Shown here in pieces: positions 1-9,549 of a DNA stretch of 64,000 nucleotides (its first letter is position 1; the number at the start of each line of letters is the position of its first letter). Both the position numbers and the translations under genes were made by a program. The DNA comes from Pseudomonas putida S13.1.2. Lineage in GTDB: Bacteria > Pseudomonadota > Gammaproteobacteria > Pseudomonadales > Pseudomonadaceae. The stretch spans positions 2,294,001 through 2,358,000 of the forward strand of contig NZ_CP010979.1 of the NCBI RefSeq assembly GCF_000498395.2, given 5' to 3'. The notes below the pieces were generated by a model. That model was given only the letters and a program-made list of their open reading frames with translations, made no database searches and was not told the origin of the DNA.

Positions 1-1115
1 GTGAAGGCATCGAGCATGTTCGGCACCAGGTAGATCACCAGCGCCCCGCCGGTCAGGCACACACACGAGAAGATCAGGCCGTTGGAGGGCACGGCACGGC
101 GGGACAGTGCGCCGAACTTGCCAGGCGCATCACCGTCCATCGCCAGGCCATAAAGCATGCGGCTGGTAGAGAACACGCCGCTGTTGGCCGACGACATGGC
201 CGAGGTCAGTACCACGAAGTTGATGATGCCTGCGGCTGCCGGCAGGCCGGCCAGCACGAACAACTCGACGAAGGGGCTCTTGTTTGCCACCACTTCACGC
301 CACGGGGTAACGGCCATGATGGCGATCAGCGCCAGCACATAGAATACGATGATGCGCACCGGAATCGAGTTGATCGCCCGCGGCAGGTTGCGCTCCGGGT
401 TCTTGGTTTCGGCCGCAGTGGTGCCCACCAGCTCGATGCCGACGAAGGCAAACACCGCAATCTGAAAGCCCGCAAAAAAGCCCATGGCGCCGTGGGGGAA
501 CATCCCGCCGTCGTTCCACAGGTTGGCCAGCGCTGCGGCATACCCGGCCGGCGACTGATAGGCCGCCGCCACCATGTAGAAGCCGGTGCAGACCAGCGCG
601 CAAATGGCCACGATCTTGATCATGGCGAACCAGAACTCCATTTCCCCGAACATCTTGACCGTCATCAGGTTCAGCGTCAGCAACAGCCCCACGCAGGTCA
701 GCGCCGGTATCCACAATGGCATGTCCGGGAACCAGAATTGTGTATAGGCAGAAATGGCAATCACATCGGCAATGCCGGTGACAATCCAGCAGAACCAGTA
801 GGTCCAGCCGGTAAAGAACCCCGCCCACGGCCCTAGCAGGTCGGCAGCAAAGTCGATGAACGATTTGTAGTGCAAGTTGGACAGCAACAGCTCGCCCATT
901 GCGCGCATGACGAAGAACAGCATGAAGCCGATGATCATGTAGACAAAGATGATGGAAGGCCCGGCCAGGCTGATGGTCTTGCCAGAGCCCATGAACAGGC
1001 CGGTGCCGATGGCACCGCCGATGGCGATCAGCTGGATATGGCGGTTGGACAGGTTGCGTTTGAGTTCGTGTGCGTCACCTTCAGGCGGGCAGTGACCGTG
1101 CGGCAAGTTATTCAT
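1..1115 (-). CDS. cycA: CycA-type D-serine/D-alanine/glycine permease, 3' end cut by window
   Basis: Inner-membrane amino acid:proton symporter of the APC family. The frame runs open from the ATG at 1115 to the window edge, about 371 codons of the roughly 470 usual for CycA, so the last helices are missing. The start reads MNNLPHGHCPPEGDAHELK and is followed by the family signature RHIQLIAIGGAIGTGLFMGS in the first helix; several more long hydrophobic segments follow (for example IIFVYMIIGFMLFFVM and WTYWFCWIVTGIADVIA). An AAGG about 9 bases upstream fits the ATG. It stands alone on its transcript side, with a 329-base gap behind it. Close relatives such as proline or aromatic amino acid permeases share the fold, so substrate is inferred from the CycA-like N-terminal half. 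Confidence 0.85.
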   Translation of the reverse strand, partial: MNNLPHGHCPPEGDAHELKRNLSNRHIQLIAIGGAIGTGLFMGSGKTISLAGPSIIFVYMIIGFMLFFVMRAMGELLLSNLHYKSFIDFAADLLGPWAGFFTGWTYWFCWIVTGIADVIAISAYTQFWFPDMPLWIPALTCVGLLLTLNLMTVKMFGEMEFWFAMIKIVAICALVCTGFYMVAAAYQSPAGYAAALANLWNDGGMFPHGAMGFFAGFQIAVFAFVGIELVGTTAAETKNPERNLPRAINSIPVRIIVFYVLALIAIMAVTPWREVVANKSPFVELFVLAGLPAAAGIINFVVLTSAMSSANSGVFSTSRMLYGLAMDGDAPGKFGALSRRAVPSNGLIFSCVCLTGGALVIYLVPNMLDAF

Positions 1116-1444
1116 TGTTATGTACCTTGCTAGTTTAATTGTTTTTATAACGTCACAAGTTCAACCCTCGGGGCCGGATGAACAACGTTCAGTGCCGAGC
1201 GAGTGCAAGGTCGGGAGCAAGGTCTGTGCCAAGCGCAAATACTGCTAGTTAGAGGGGTTCTAACGAAAAGAGGCTGTACCGGCTGTAAAGAAGTCACTCC
1301 ATCTATTTGTGTCAATCAGGCCCTTGAGCTGCCCGAGGCATCGCCAGCGCTGTACTTGCACGCCATGTATCGAAATCATTCCAATGGAGCGCATTCAGTC
1401 CGCCAAGTTGACGCGGTCGGGGTAGGAGCGCGTCAACCGGTAGT
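1116..1444. other. Intergenic region between cycA and the GMC gene
   Basis: These 329 bases hold the upstream region of the cycA-like gene (minus strand) and the 3' end of the GMC operon. An A+T-rich patch at about 1120-1150 lies just before cycA. A 9-bp hairpin sits at 1407-1437. No convincing small gene was found; the open frames here have no upstream ribosome site and no recognisable sequence. Confidence 0.6.
1407..1437 (-). terminator. Hairpin after the GMC/NCS1/ureohydrolase operon
   Basis: GTTGACGCG and CGCGTCAAC form a perfect 9-bp stem around a 13-base loop, 7 bases beyond the stop of the GMC gene. There is no long U tract on the minus strand, so it may be a weak terminator or an mRNA 3'-end stabiliser. 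Confidence 0.5.
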
Positions 1445-3133
1445 TTAACGGACAGGCATCTCGCGCACCGGCTTGCGGCTACGCTGCTCTTCTTCCCAGC
1501 CCCCCACCAGCCCAACCGGCACATCAGCCGGTGCCAGCGGCTGCCGCCCGCGCACCAGGTCGGCGGCGCGCTCGGCCAGCATGATGGTCGGGGCGTTGAG
1601 GTTGCCATTGGGCTCGCTCGGGAACACCGAGGAGTCAATGACCCGCAGCCCCTGCAAGCCGTGTACACGCAACGCAGAGTCCACCACCGCCATGTCATCC
1701 TCGCCCATGCGGCACGAGCCGCACGGGTGCATGGTGCTTTCCATGTTGGCGCGCACGAAGGCGTCGATTTCTTCGTCAGTCTGCACCTGCGGCCCCGGCG
1801 CCAGCTCTTCGCCGCGGTAGCGGTCCATGGCCGGCTGGGCGATGATCTCGCGGGTCAGCCGCACGCAGCGGCGGAAGCCCTCGCGGTCCTCTTCGCTCGC
1901 CAGGTAGTTGAAGCGGATTTGCGGGTGCTGGTACGGGTCGGCCGACAACGCCCGCACATGGCCCCGGCTCTTGGGCTTGTTGGGCCCGGTCAGTACCATG
2001 AAACCATGCCCCTTGAACGGCTTGTCGCCGTCGTAGCGCATGGCCGCCGGCAGGAAGTGAAACTGGATGTCCGGCCAGCGCAGGCCCTTGGACGAACGGA
2101 TGAAACCGCCCGCCTCGAAGTGGTTGCTGGCCCCCAGGCCGTCCTTGAACAGCAACCAGCGCAAGCCGATCAGGGCCTTGCCCAGCAGGTTCATCTTGCC
2201 GTTGAGGGTTACCGGCTCCTTGCACGCATACTGGATGTAGATTTCCGAGTGGTCCTGCAGGTTCTCGCCCACCCCAGGCAAGTCGTGGCGCACCTCGATA
2301 CCGGCGCTTTTCAGCACCGCAGCCGGGCCGATGCCGGAGCGCTGCAGCAAGTGCGGCGAACCGATCGGGCCAGACGCCACCAGCACCTCGCGGTTGCACA
2401 TGACTTTGTGCGTCTGCCCGCCCTGGTCGTACTCCACGCCCACCGCCCGCTTGCCCTCCAGCAAGATGCGCCGGGTCATCGCATGGGTGATCACGGTCAG
2501 GTTCGGCCGGCTCATGGCCGGGCGCAGGTAGGCATTGGCGGTGGACCAGCGCACGCCATCCTTCACCGTCATGTGCATGGCACCAAAGCCTTCCTGCATG
2601 TAGCCGTTGCAGTCGTCGGTCTTGATGTAGCCGGCCTCGGCACCTGCTTCGACCCAGGCGCCGTACAGCGGGTTTTGCATGTTGTTGCCGTTGTTGGTCG
2701 ACAGCGGCCCCGCCCCGCCCCGGTAGTCGTCACCACCGAATTTGTATTGCTCGGCCCGTTTGAAATACGGCAGGCAATTGCGGTAGCTCCAGTTTTTCGC
2801 GCCCAGGCTTTCCCACTCATCGAAGTCACAGGCATGGCCACGGATGTACACCAGGCCATTGATCGACGACGAACCGCCCAGCACCTTGCCCCGTGGGCAG
2901 TGCAGGCGCCGGTTGTCGAGGTGCGGCTCGGCCACGGTCTCGTAGTGCCAGTTGTACTTTTTGGTGTTCATCGGCAAGGAGAACGCACTGGGCATCTGGA
3001 TCAGCACGCTGCGGTCGCTGCCGCCGAACTCCAGTACCAGTACCGAAGTACCGGCGTCTTCGCTGAGGCGGTTGGCCAACACGCAGCCGGCCGAGCCCGC
3101 ACCGATGATGATGTAGTCGTATCGCTTGGTCAT
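1445..3133 (-). CDS. GMC-family alcohol/choline dehydrogenase-like flavoprotein
   Basis: A 562-residue FAD oxidoreductase of the glucose-methanol-choline family, expected to oxidise an alcohol to an aldehyde in the cytoplasm or at the membrane. The N-terminal Rossmann motif [18 protein letters not shown] binds FAD. The GMC signature 1 ([20 protein letters not shown], about residue 80-100) and signature 2 ([16 protein letters not shown], about 255-270) are both present. The C-terminal active-site block contains HPCGSCRMG and NPN-like [15 protein letters not shown]. Length and motifs resemble choline dehydrogenase (BetA), but no betaine aldehyde dehydrogenase/BetI set is beside it. It lies 4 bases after the NCS1 permease gene in one minus-strand operon with an aldehyde dehydrogenase and a ureohydrolase, which suggests the alcohol is a guanidino compound; that substrate is inference. 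Confidence 0.85.
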   Translation of the reverse strand: MTKRYDYIIIGAGSAGCVLANRLSEDAGTSVLVLEFGGSDRSVLIQMPSAFSLPMNTKKYNWHYETVAEPHLDNRRLHCPRGKVLGGSSSINGLVYIRGHACDFDEWESLGAKNWSYRNCLPYFKRAEQYKFGGDDYRGGAGPLSTNNGNNMQNPLYGAWVEAGAEAGYIKTDDCNGYMQEGFGAMHMTVKDGVRWSTANAYLRPAMSRPNLTVITHAMTRRILLEGKRAVGVEYDQGGQTHKVMCNREVLVASGPIGSPHLLQRSGIGPAAVLKSAGIEVRHDLPGVGENLQDHSEIYIQYACKEPVTLNGKMNLLGKALIGLRWLLFKDGLGASNHFEAGGFIRSSKGLRWPDIQFHFLPAAMRYDGDKPFKGHGFMVLTGPNKPKSRGHVRALSADPYQHPQIRFNYLASEEDREGFRRCVRLTREIIAQPAMDRYRGEELAPGPQVQTDEEIDAFVRANMESTMHPCGSCRMGEDDMAVVDSALRVHGLQGLRVIDSSVFPSEPNGNLNAPTIMLAERAADLVRGRQPLAPADVPVGLVGGWEEEQRSRKPVREMPVR

Positions 3134-3137
3134 TGTT

Positions 3138-4607
3138 CTAGTCCTGTGCGCGAAGGCCTACGGCCTCGATATTGCGTGCATTACGCTTTGGGTAGCCGCC
3201 CCAACCCAGGCGCGCTGCCAGCAGTCGGGTCAGGCCGTAGTGCACCAGCCCGGCCAGCAGGCAGGACGGTAGCGAGGCCGTGGCGAAGGTGAAGAAGTCG
3301 GTATGGGCCAGGGTTTGCGGGTTGAATACCACCACGTAGACCGCAAAGCCCGCCACCAGCGCCACCAGTGCGATGGGGTTGAAGCCTTTGCAGTAGCGCA
3401 AGGGCGACACGCTCTGTTCGGCGTAGATATGCCGCAGGTTCAGGCGCTGCTTGCGCAGGAAGAAGTAATCGGCGATGCCGATACCGGCCAGGGCGCTGTT
3501 GAGGGCAGAGGTCCACACCAGGAAGATGAAGAACCCATCGTAAATACCCGGCAGCAACACCACGATCACCACCGGGATGATGCAGAACAGCGCGATCAAC
3601 ACCCCCCAACCCACACTGCGCAGGCGTTCGCCTGCCAGCTGGCGCAAGCCGATCACTGCGGTGTAGAGGATGTTGACCATGCCGGTCAGGTTGGCCAGCG
3701 CCAGGAAACTCAAGGCGATGATACCGAAGCCCATGCCACCGGCCAGGCGCATCCACGCCGTGGGGTCGCTGCTGCCCAGGGTGGTGGCCGCGAACAGGCT
3801 GACCGACTCACCCAGTGAAGCGGCGCCGAAGATGCCCACCAGGTTGGGCCAGAAGGCCGTACGCTGGTTGCTGCACAGGCGCGACAGGTTGCCGATGTAG
3901 GGCCACCACGAAAAGCCCGCAGCAATGTTGATTTCCACCGCGACCATGAAGTTGACGTGCGGGTTCTCGAATGGTGGCTGCAAGGGCGGCATGGCCAGCA
4001 GTTCGTCGAGGCTGTAGCGCCGGGAAATGAAGTACATCAGTGCCAGCATGATCAGGATCAGGCTGGGTGCGATCACCGCGCTCAGGCGGCGGATCATGTC
4101 CGGCCCGCGCACGGCAACCAGCGCCGCCAGCACAATGGCCAGCAAGGCCCCGGCGGTTACCAGCCAACCGTCTGCGCCGGGCTGGCGCTGTTGCACCAGG
4201 GTCTCGAGGTTGTCCAGCGCCCGCCCGCACATCAGCCCCAGCACCGCCAGCCACCCCATGGTCAGCACCACCACCGAGAGGAAGTAGACCAGGCGGCTGC
4301 CATTGAGGCCGAACATGCTGCGCAGGAAGGTGAACTGCTCGACGCCGTACTTGCCACAGGGCAGGCAGGTGGACGAGGCAGCCAGCACCACGCCGATGAT
4401 GTTGCCGATGATGATCGCCGCAATCCCTTGCAAGGGCCCGACGAACAGCGCCGTGGCGCCGCCGATCAGGAACACCCAGGTGGCCACCGCCAGCGCCGAG
4501 TTGGCGTACGCAAAGCCCCAGAAGCCCCAGACCCGCTCACCGGGTAGCAAGGGGGTGTCGCCACGTTCCGCACCCAGGCGAAACTCCTGCTCGCGGGAGG
4601 CGCTCAT
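3138..4607 (-). CDS. NCS1-family nucleobase/cation symporter-type permease
   Basis: A 489-residue inner-membrane transporter of the NCS1 (cytosine, purine, hydantoin, allantoin) family. About twelve hydrophobic segments are visible from residue 25 on. The N-terminal [22 protein letters not shown] block and the NIIGVVLAA segment match the family start. The middle part has a long run of helices around [14 protein letters not shown]. It imports an unknown small nitrogenous compound; the operon partners (GMC oxidoreductase, aldehyde dehydrogenase, ureohydrolase) make a guanidino compound a reasonable guess. Its ATG overlaps the stop of the upstream 59-aa membrane protein gene (ATGA), so the two are translationally coupled. 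Confidence 0.85.
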   Translation of the reverse strand: MSASREQEFRLGAERGDTPLLPGERVWGFWGFAYANSALAVATWVFLIGGATALFVGPLQGIAAIIIGNIIGVVLAASSTCLPCGKYGVEQFTFLRSMFGLNGSRLVYFLSVVVLTMGWLAVLGLMCGRALDNLETLVQQRQPGADGWLVTAGALLAIVLAALVAVRGPDMIRRLSAVIAPSLILIMLALMYFISRRYSLDELLAMPPLQPPFENPHVNFMVAVEINIAAGFSWWPYIGNLSRLCSNQRTAFWPNLVGIFGAASLGESVSLFAATTLGSSDPTAWMRLAGGMGFGIIALSFLALANLTGMVNILYTAVIGLRQLAGERLRSVGWGVLIALFCIIPVVIVVLLPGIYDGFFIFLVWTSALNSALAGIGIADYFFLRKQRLNLRHIYAEQSVSPLRYCKGFNPIALVALVAGFAVYVVVFNPQTLAHTDFFTFATASLPSCLLAGLVHYGLTRLLAARLGWGGYPKRNARNIEAVGLRAQD

Positions 4608-4783
4608 GGCTGGCCTCCCAGGTAGTACGCGCCAGCAATCATCACCAGCACCAGCAGGGTAAGTGCAACCACGTCAGCCGCCGTCAAGGCGCCCGGCCAC
4701 TGCACACGCTTTTCCAACTCCTCGTAGGCGCACAGGCGCCTTTCCAGGTCCTGCGCACGCTCCACATCCACTTGGCTGTTCAT
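4604..4783 (-). CDS. Small single-span membrane protein coupled to NCS1 permease
   Basis: Predicted 59-aa protein beginning MNSQVDVERAQDLERRLCAY. The N-terminal half is charged and probably helical. The C-terminal part (ADVVALTLLVLVMIAGAYYLG) is one transmembrane segment. The ATG at 4783 was chosen because GAGG lies 8 bases ahead of it; upstream GTG (4792) and ATG (4789) triplets fall inside or too close to that site. The stop overlaps the permease start. I do not recognise a named family. Small hydrophobic subunits are known next to other secondary transporters, so an accessory role is suggested by position only. Confidence 0.65.
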   Translation of the reverse strand: MNSQVDVERAQDLERRLCAYEELEKRVQWPGALTAADVVALTLLVLVMIAGAYYLGGQP

Positions 4784-4879
4784 CGGCATCACCTCGACAG
4801 GTTCTTGTTCTTGAAATTCGATGCTTGATTGAACCTGCGTCGCTCGCCAAACCTCAGCGACGCAGACAGGCCCTGAACC

Positions 4880-6388
4880 TCAGGGCAAGGTGATCCAGAC
4901 CGCCTTGGTCTCCAGCAGAAACTCCAGTTGTTCCGCGCCCAGGTCCTTGCCATAGCCCGACTGCTTGTAGCCACCGAACGGCATGGCCGGGTCGAGGGTG
5001 CTGTGGGCATTGACGTACACGGTACCGGCCCGCAACTGCGGGATCAGCCCGTGCACCCTGCCCAGGTCGTTGGAGTAGATCGCCGCGGCCAGGCCGAACA
5101 GCGAGTCGTTGGCCAGGGCCAGGGCCTGCTCCTGGGTATCGAACGGCTGGGTGACCAGCACCGGGCCAAAGATTTCCTCGCTGACGATGCGCATGTCGTT
5201 GCGGCAGTGGGCAAAGATCGTCGGCTGCACGTAAAAGCCTGGGCCGTCCAGCGGCTCGCCGCCATAGTGCACCTGCGCGCCTTCGGCCTTGCCCAGGGCG
5301 ATGTAGTCCAGCACCCGCTGCTGCTGTTGCTGCGACACCATGGGGCTGATGAAACACTCAGGGTCGAGCCCCGGGGCGATCTTCAACGTCGCGGTGTAGC
5401 GCGCCAGCGCTTCGAGAAATGCCGGGTAGACACTGCGCTCTATGTAAGCACGGGTACCGGCGTCGCACACTTGCCCAGAATTGAAAAATACGCCGTTGGC
5501 CACGGCTTGCGCCGCCGCCTCGATGTCCGCGTCGGCAAACACGATCACCGGCGACTTGCCGCCCAGTTCGAGGGTGAGGCGCTTCATCTGGTCCATCGCC
5601 GTCTTGCCCACCGTACAACCCACCGGGGTAGAGCCGGTAAAGCTCAGCTTGTCGATGCCCGGGTGGCTGGACATCGCCTGGCCGACCACGCTGCCGCGCC
5701 CGGTCACGATGTTCACTACCCCGTCGGGAACGCCTGCCGCCTGTACCAGTTCGGCAAAGCGCAGTGCCGACAGCGAGGTCAGCTCCGCCGGCTTGACCAC
5801 CACGGTGCAGCCGGTGGCCAGCGCTGCGCCCAGTTTCCAGGCCATGGTTTGCAGCGGGAAGTTCCACGGCACGATGGCGCCGACCACCCCTACCGCTTCC
5901 TTGCGGGTGTATGCCAGGTAATTGCCTGGTAGCGAAGGCTCGACGGTGCGGCCATGAATCTTGCTGGCCCAACCGGCGAAATAACGCAGGGTGTCGACCG
6001 TGCCCTGAATGTCGACGGCACGCGCCTGCACCACCGACTTGCCCATGTCGATGGCTTCGATCTGCGCCAGTTCGTCGCCGTGGGTTTCGATCAGGTCGGC
6101 CAGGCGATGGATCAGGCGTTCGCGCTCCAGCGGTTTCAGCTGGCTCCAGGCGCCACCATCGAACTGCGCACGCGCGGCGCGCACCGCACGGTCAAGGTCA
6201 TCTGCGGTACCCATGGGGATGCGCGTCAGTACCCCTTCGGTAGAGGGCTCGACCACCTCGGCGCTGCCACCGTCGCTGGCCTCCAGCCAGGCACCCCCGA
6301 TGAACATGCGCTGCGGCTTGCTGAGAAAGCGCTGGGTCGCCTCGCTAACACCGAAGGCCTGCAAATAGGCTTTTACCTTGTTGTCCAC
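4880..6388 (-). CDS. NAD(P)-dependent aldehyde dehydrogenase
   Basis: A 502-residue member of the aldehyde dehydrogenase superfamily that converts an aldehyde to a carboxylate. The NAD-binding stretch GAIVPWNFPLQTMAWKLG is at about residue 155-172 and SFTGSTPVG follows. The catalytic Glu is in LELGGKSP and the catalytic Cys in NSGQVCDAGTR. The C-terminal PFGGYKQSGYGKD is typical of betaine aldehyde/phenylacetaldehyde dehydrogenase-like enzymes. It sits between the ureohydrolase gene (16-base gap) and the small membrane protein gene. With the GMC enzyme it forms an alcohol to aldehyde to acid pair. The exact substrate is unknown. Confidence 0.88.
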   Translation of the reverse strand: MDNKVKAYLQAFGVSEATQRFLSKPQRMFIGGAWLEASDGGSAEVVEPSTEGVLTRIPMGTADDLDRAVRAARAQFDGGAWSQLKPLERERLIHRLADLIETHGDELAQIEAIDMGKSVVQARAVDIQGTVDTLRYFAGWASKIHGRTVEPSLPGNYLAYTRKEAVGVVGAIVPWNFPLQTMAWKLGAALATGCTVVVKPAELTSLSALRFAELVQAAGVPDGVVNIVTGRGSVVGQAMSSHPGIDKLSFTGSTPVGCTVGKTAMDQMKRLTLELGGKSPVIVFADADIEAAAQAVANGVFFNSGQVCDAGTRAYIERSVYPAFLEALARYTATLKIAPGLDPECFISPMVSQQQQQRVLDYIALGKAEGAQVHYGGEPLDGPGFYVQPTIFAHCRNDMRIVSEEIFGPVLVTQPFDTQEQALALANDSLFGLAAAIYSNDLGRVHGLIPQLRAGTVYVNAHSTLDPAMPFGGYKQSGYGKDLGAEQLEFLLETKAVWITLP

Positions 6389-6403
6389 AGTACAGTCTCC
6401 GGG

Positions 6404-7375
6404 TCAGCGTGCTTTGGCGCGCGCGTGGAAAATGAAGCCGATGCTGTTCATCAGCAGTTGTGCGGCAAGGATCGAGGTCATGCCGGTGGGGTCGTAGGCC
6501 GGGGCCACTTCGACCAGGTCCATGCCGACAATGCGGCCGTGGCTGCGCTTGGCCAGCGCCTGAATGATTTCCAGCACTTCGTAGTAAAGGAACCCGCCAT
6601 GGCTCGGCGTGCCGGTGCCAGGGGCGATGGAGGGGTCGAAGCCGTCGATGTCGATGGTGATGTAGTAGTTGCGCCCTTCCGGGATTTTCGCCAGCACGCC
6701 TTCGCAGCCCAGGCGGCGAACGTCACGCACCGAAAGAATCTGCGAGCCGGCCTCGCGAGCGGCGTCGTAGTCGTCGCGGTTGGATGACGACACGTTGCGG
6801 ATACCCATCTGGGTCATGCCGACGATGTGATCCAGCTCCGAGGCGCGGCGCAGGGGGCTGCCGTGGCCATAGCGCACGCCATGGCGCTCGTCGACGAAGT
6901 CCAGGTGGGCATCGAAATGCACGATGTGGATCGGCCCATGGCCTTCGAACGCCTTGATCACCGGGGCATGCACCGAATGGTCACCGCCCAGTACCACCGG
7001 CATGGCGCCGGCTGCGAGGATCTGCCTGACGGCCGCCTCGATGTTGGCGTTGCTGCTGACCATGTCGGTGTGCACGATGTCGGCATCGCCTACATCGACC
7101 ATGCGCACCTGGTCTTCGGTCAGGTAGGTGGCGTCATCCTCGAAGTCGTAGGCACCGGCATGGCCGAAGGAAAACAGGGTGGATGCCTCGCGAATGCCAC
7201 GCGGCCCGAAACGCGCCCCTGAACGCCACTGGGTGCCCATGTCATTAGGCGCGCCCAAAATCGCCACATCGGCGTCGATAGCCTCCCAGTCGGTGCACAC
7301 CGGCGCCTTGGCGAACGTGCAATGGCCCACGAAGGGCAGGTTCAGGCGGCCGGACTCGTAACCGTGTTTTGCCAT
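6404..7375 (-). CDS. Agmatinase/guanidinobutyrase-family ureohydrolase
   Basis: A 323-residue binuclear manganese enzyme expected to split a guanidino group into urea and an amine. Metal ligands are all visible: GGDHS (His133), DAHLD (Asp155, His157, Asp159) and DIDGFDPS (Asp242, Asp244), followed by the APGTGTPSHGG loop. The ATG at 7375 is preceded by GTGGAG about 10 bases away; the longer open frame upstream lacks family sequence. It is the first gene of the minus-strand operon. Agmatinase (SpeB), guanidinobutyrase (GbuA) and guanidinopropionase (GpuA) are similar, and the divergent LysR gene matches the gbu/gpu style of regulation. I cannot tell the substrate from sequence alone. Confidence 0.88.
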   Translation of the reverse strand: MAKHGYESGRLNLPFVGHCTFAKAPVCTDWEAIDADVAILGAPNDMGTQWRSGARFGPRGIREASTLFSFGHAGAYDFEDDATYLTEDQVRMVDVGDADIVHTDMVSSNANIEAAVRQILAAGAMPVVLGGDHSVHAPVIKAFEGHGPIHIVHFDAHLDFVDERHGVRYGHGSPLRRASELDHIVGMTQMGIRNVSSSNRDDYDAAREAGSQILSVRDVRRLGCEGVLAKIPEGRNYYITIDIDGFDPSIAPGTGTPSHGGFLYYEVLEIIQALAKRSHGRIVGMDLVEVAPAYDPTGMTSILAAQLLMNSIGFIFHARAKAR

Positions 7376-7642
7376 GTTCTGGTTTCTCCACTTCTTGTTG
7401 TATGTCAGGAGACGGGGCGACTGCTCGACCACCGTTGCAGCCACTATGGCAACCACCAGGGCAGGGAAAAATGCGCAAGTGCAGATACATACATCGCCCC
7501 TTCCGATGTATCCGAAGGCAATGCGGGCGGAGAACGCCAGGCATTGCAGCGGCCTGGCACTCATGGTTAGCTTGCGCAACAAGAACAATGCACGGGCGCT
7601 CATATCAGCACGGGCGATGTGAGGCCCGGCCGGGAGGCTACG

Positions 7643-8557
7643 GTGATCCAGCTCCACGATGTCGACCTGAAGCTGCTCAGGGTATTCACCACTATCGTCC
7701 GGTGCGGCGGCTTTTCTGCGGCGCAGGCGGCACTCAATGCCGGCCAGTCGACCATCAGCGAACAGATGACGCACCTGGAAACCCGCCTTGGGGTCAAGCT
7801 ATGCCAACGCGGGCGCAGCGGCTTTCGCCTGACCGAGCAAGGGGTGGCGATCCATGAGGCAACCTTGCGCCTGCTCAGTGCCGTGGAGAGCTTTTGCCTG
7901 GACGCCGACGTGCTCAAGCAGCACATCAGCGGCAAGCTCAACCTGGGCATCATCGACTCCACCCTGACCGACCCCGTCTCGCCGCTACCGCGCACCACCC
8001 AGCGCTTTGTTTCACGTGGGCATGATGCCCACCTGCACATCTACATCGGTGCCCCGGCAGAACTCGAAGAACGCGTGCTGGATGGCAGGCTGCACCTGGC
8101 CATCGGCCATTTCCCGTTACGGGTGGCTGGCTTGTCCTACCTGCCGCTGTATGACGAGGCCCTGGGGCTTTACTGTGGCCGGCGCCACCCGTTGTTCGCC
8201 AGCAATGCAGCCAACGGCCGGCTGATGGAAGACGTGCGCCAGAGCCGTATCGTGGTGCGCGGCTACATGCAGCAGTACGACCTGGAGCAACTGGGCATCT
8301 CCAAGGCCGACGCAACGGTGGAGAACATCGAGGCAGCGGCGATCCTGATCATTTCCGGCGCCTACATCGGTTTTTTGCCCGTGCACTTTGCCGAGCAGTG
8401 GGTCAAGACGGGCGAAATGCGTCGCCTGGGGGCCAGCACGTTGGACCTCAGCTCACCCTTCGAGGTGGTTACCCGGCGCGGTGTGTCGCGCCCGCCCATC
8501 CTCCAGGCGTTTCTGGAGGACCTGGCGGCCTGCACCAGCCAGCCCGGGGTGCCATGA
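7643..8557 (+). CDS. LysR-family regulator, divergent to ureohydrolase operon
   Basis: About 304 residues. The N-terminal winged helix-turn-helix spans residues 8-65 (LLRVFTTIVRCGGFSAAQAA, STISEQMTHLETRLGVKL), followed by a periplasmic-binding-protein-like effector domain. The GTG at 7643 was chosen over the in-frame GTG at 7619 because GGGAGG lies 5 bases upstream and the protein then starts VIQLHDVDLKLL, typical of the family. The 267-base divergent gap to the ureohydrolase gene (7376-7642) is the likely control region for both. The probable role is activation of that operon when the substrate is present; this is inferred from position. Confidence 0.85.
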   Translation: MIQLHDVDLKLLRVFTTIVRCGGFSAAQAALNAGQSTISEQMTHLETRLGVKLCQRGRSGFRLTEQGVAIHEATLRLLSAVESFCLDADVLKQHISGKLNLGIIDSTLTDPVSPLPRTTQRFVSRGHDAHLHIYIGAPAELEERVLDGRLHLAIGHFPLRVAGLSYLPLYDEALGLYCGRRHPLFASNAANGRLMEDVRQSRIVVRGYMQQYDLEQLGISKADATVENIEAAAILIISGAYIGFLPVHFAEQWVKTGEMRRLGASTLDLSSPFEVVTRRGVSRPPILQAFLEDLAACTSQPGVP

Positions 8558-8569
8558 GCCGCAGGCTCA
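8555..8569. terminator. Short hairpin shared by two convergent LysR genes
   Basis: TGAGCC-GCA-GGCTCA forms a 6-bp stem. The TGA stop of the plus-strand gene is the outer left arm, and the stop of the minus-strand gene (TCA on plus) is the outer right arm. Only 9 bases separate the coding regions, so this is the only candidate for bidirectional termination. Confidence 0.35.
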
Positions 8570-9454
8570 GCCGGCTTGGGCCAGTTGCACCTGCAAAAAC
8601 GCCATCAATGCCCCCGCCGCAGGTGACAAGCTGCGCCCCTTGCGGGTGAGCATGCCGATATGCCGCTCGACCTTGGGCTCCACAAGCGGTACGAACGCCA
8701 GCTTGTCGTTCTCCTGCGGAAAGGCGAGATACGGCAAGGTGCTGATCCCCACCCCCTCCTCCAGCATGGCGATCAACGAAATCATGTTGGAGATGAACAG
8801 CCGGCTGTGCGCCAGCAAACCCTCGGCCTCGGTGCCTGCCAGCAGTTGCGAAGTGCCATTGCGGATCATCGGCACGCCCTGCAACTGCGCCCAGTGCAGC
8901 GGATCACCCGCCTGCGCCAATGGGTGGTCGCTACGGCACACCACGCCCACCTGATCGTTCACGATCGGGGCGAATTCGAGCTGTTCATCGTCCATCCACA
9001 AGCTGCTGATGCCGAAGTCCACCTGCCCTTGGGCCAGCAACTGCTGCACACGTTCGGCGGTGCCATCCTGGATGCTGACCTGCACGTTGGGGTGCGCGGC
9101 TACAAAGCGGGCCAGCGGCCCTGGCAGCATGCGGCTGGCCACCGAAGGCACCGTGGCGATGCTGACCTGGCCGATTTCATGCCGGGCAAGCAGCGTGGCT
9201 TCACGGGCGATACGGTCATGGTGCTCGATCAAACCGCGAAACAACGGCAGGCAATGCTCGCCGAAGGGCGTCAGCTCTACCCGCCCCCCGCCCTTCTCGA
9301 CCAATGCCTGGCCCAGCTTCTGCTCCAGTTCACGCACGGCCAGGGATATCGCCGGCTGGGTGCGAAAGGCCTGGCGGGCGGCGGCGTGGAAGCTCTTGAG
9401 TTCGGCGACCAGTACGAAGTAGCGCAACTGGGCGATCTTCAGCTCGGGCAACAT
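8567..9454 (-). CDS. LysR-family regulator, divergent to BCCT/M19 operon
   Basis: A 295-residue LysR protein: helix-turn-helix in residues 7-60 (LRYFVLVAELKSFHAAARQA, RTQPAISLAVRELEQKLG), then a ligand-binding domain. The ATG at 9454 has AAGGA 9 bases upstream; the ATG at 9463 overlaps that site and is less likely. It is transcribed away from the aldehyde dehydrogenase gene at 9550 across a 95-base A+T-rich gap (9455-9549), the usual layout for a LysR activator and its target operon. The inducer is unknown. Confidence 0.85.
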   Translation of the reverse strand: MLPELKIAQLRYFVLVAELKSFHAAARQAFRTQPAISLAVRELEQKLGQALVEKGGGRVELTPFGEHCLPLFRGLIEHHDRIAREATLLARHEIGQVSIATVPSVASRMLPGPLARFVAAHPNVQVSIQDGTAERVQQLLAQGQVDFGISSLWMDDEQLEFAPIVNDQVGVVCRSDHPLAQAGDPLHWAQLQGVPMIRNGTSQLLAGTEAEGLLAHSRLFISNMISLIAMLEEGVGISTLPYLAFPQENDKLAFVPLVEPKVERHIGMLTRKGRSLSPAAGALMAFLQVQLAQAG

Positions 9455-9549
9455 GGTTAGCATTCCTTATCAAAGCATTTTTTTTATTAATTTTTATTTG
9501 CTGCATATTGCTCGCATCATGAATGCCATGCAAACAGAGGCGTTCATCC
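9455..9549. promoter_or_regulatory. A+T-rich divergent promoter region of the LysR/BCCT module
   Basis: The gap between the divergent LysR and aldehyde dehydrogenase genes contains a block rich in T and A at about 9477-9500, unlike the GC-rich surroundings. It must hold the promoters of both genes and the LysR site. I could not define a single T-N11-A box with confidence. AGAGG at about 9536-9540 is the ribosome site of the plus-strand gene. Confidence 0.5.

Noticed and set aside
7376..7642. N-terminal extension of the ureohydrolase up to 7774
   Set aside because: The extra 133 residues do not look like the family, cross the divergent promoter region and overlap the LysR start; the ATG at 7375 has a ribosome site.
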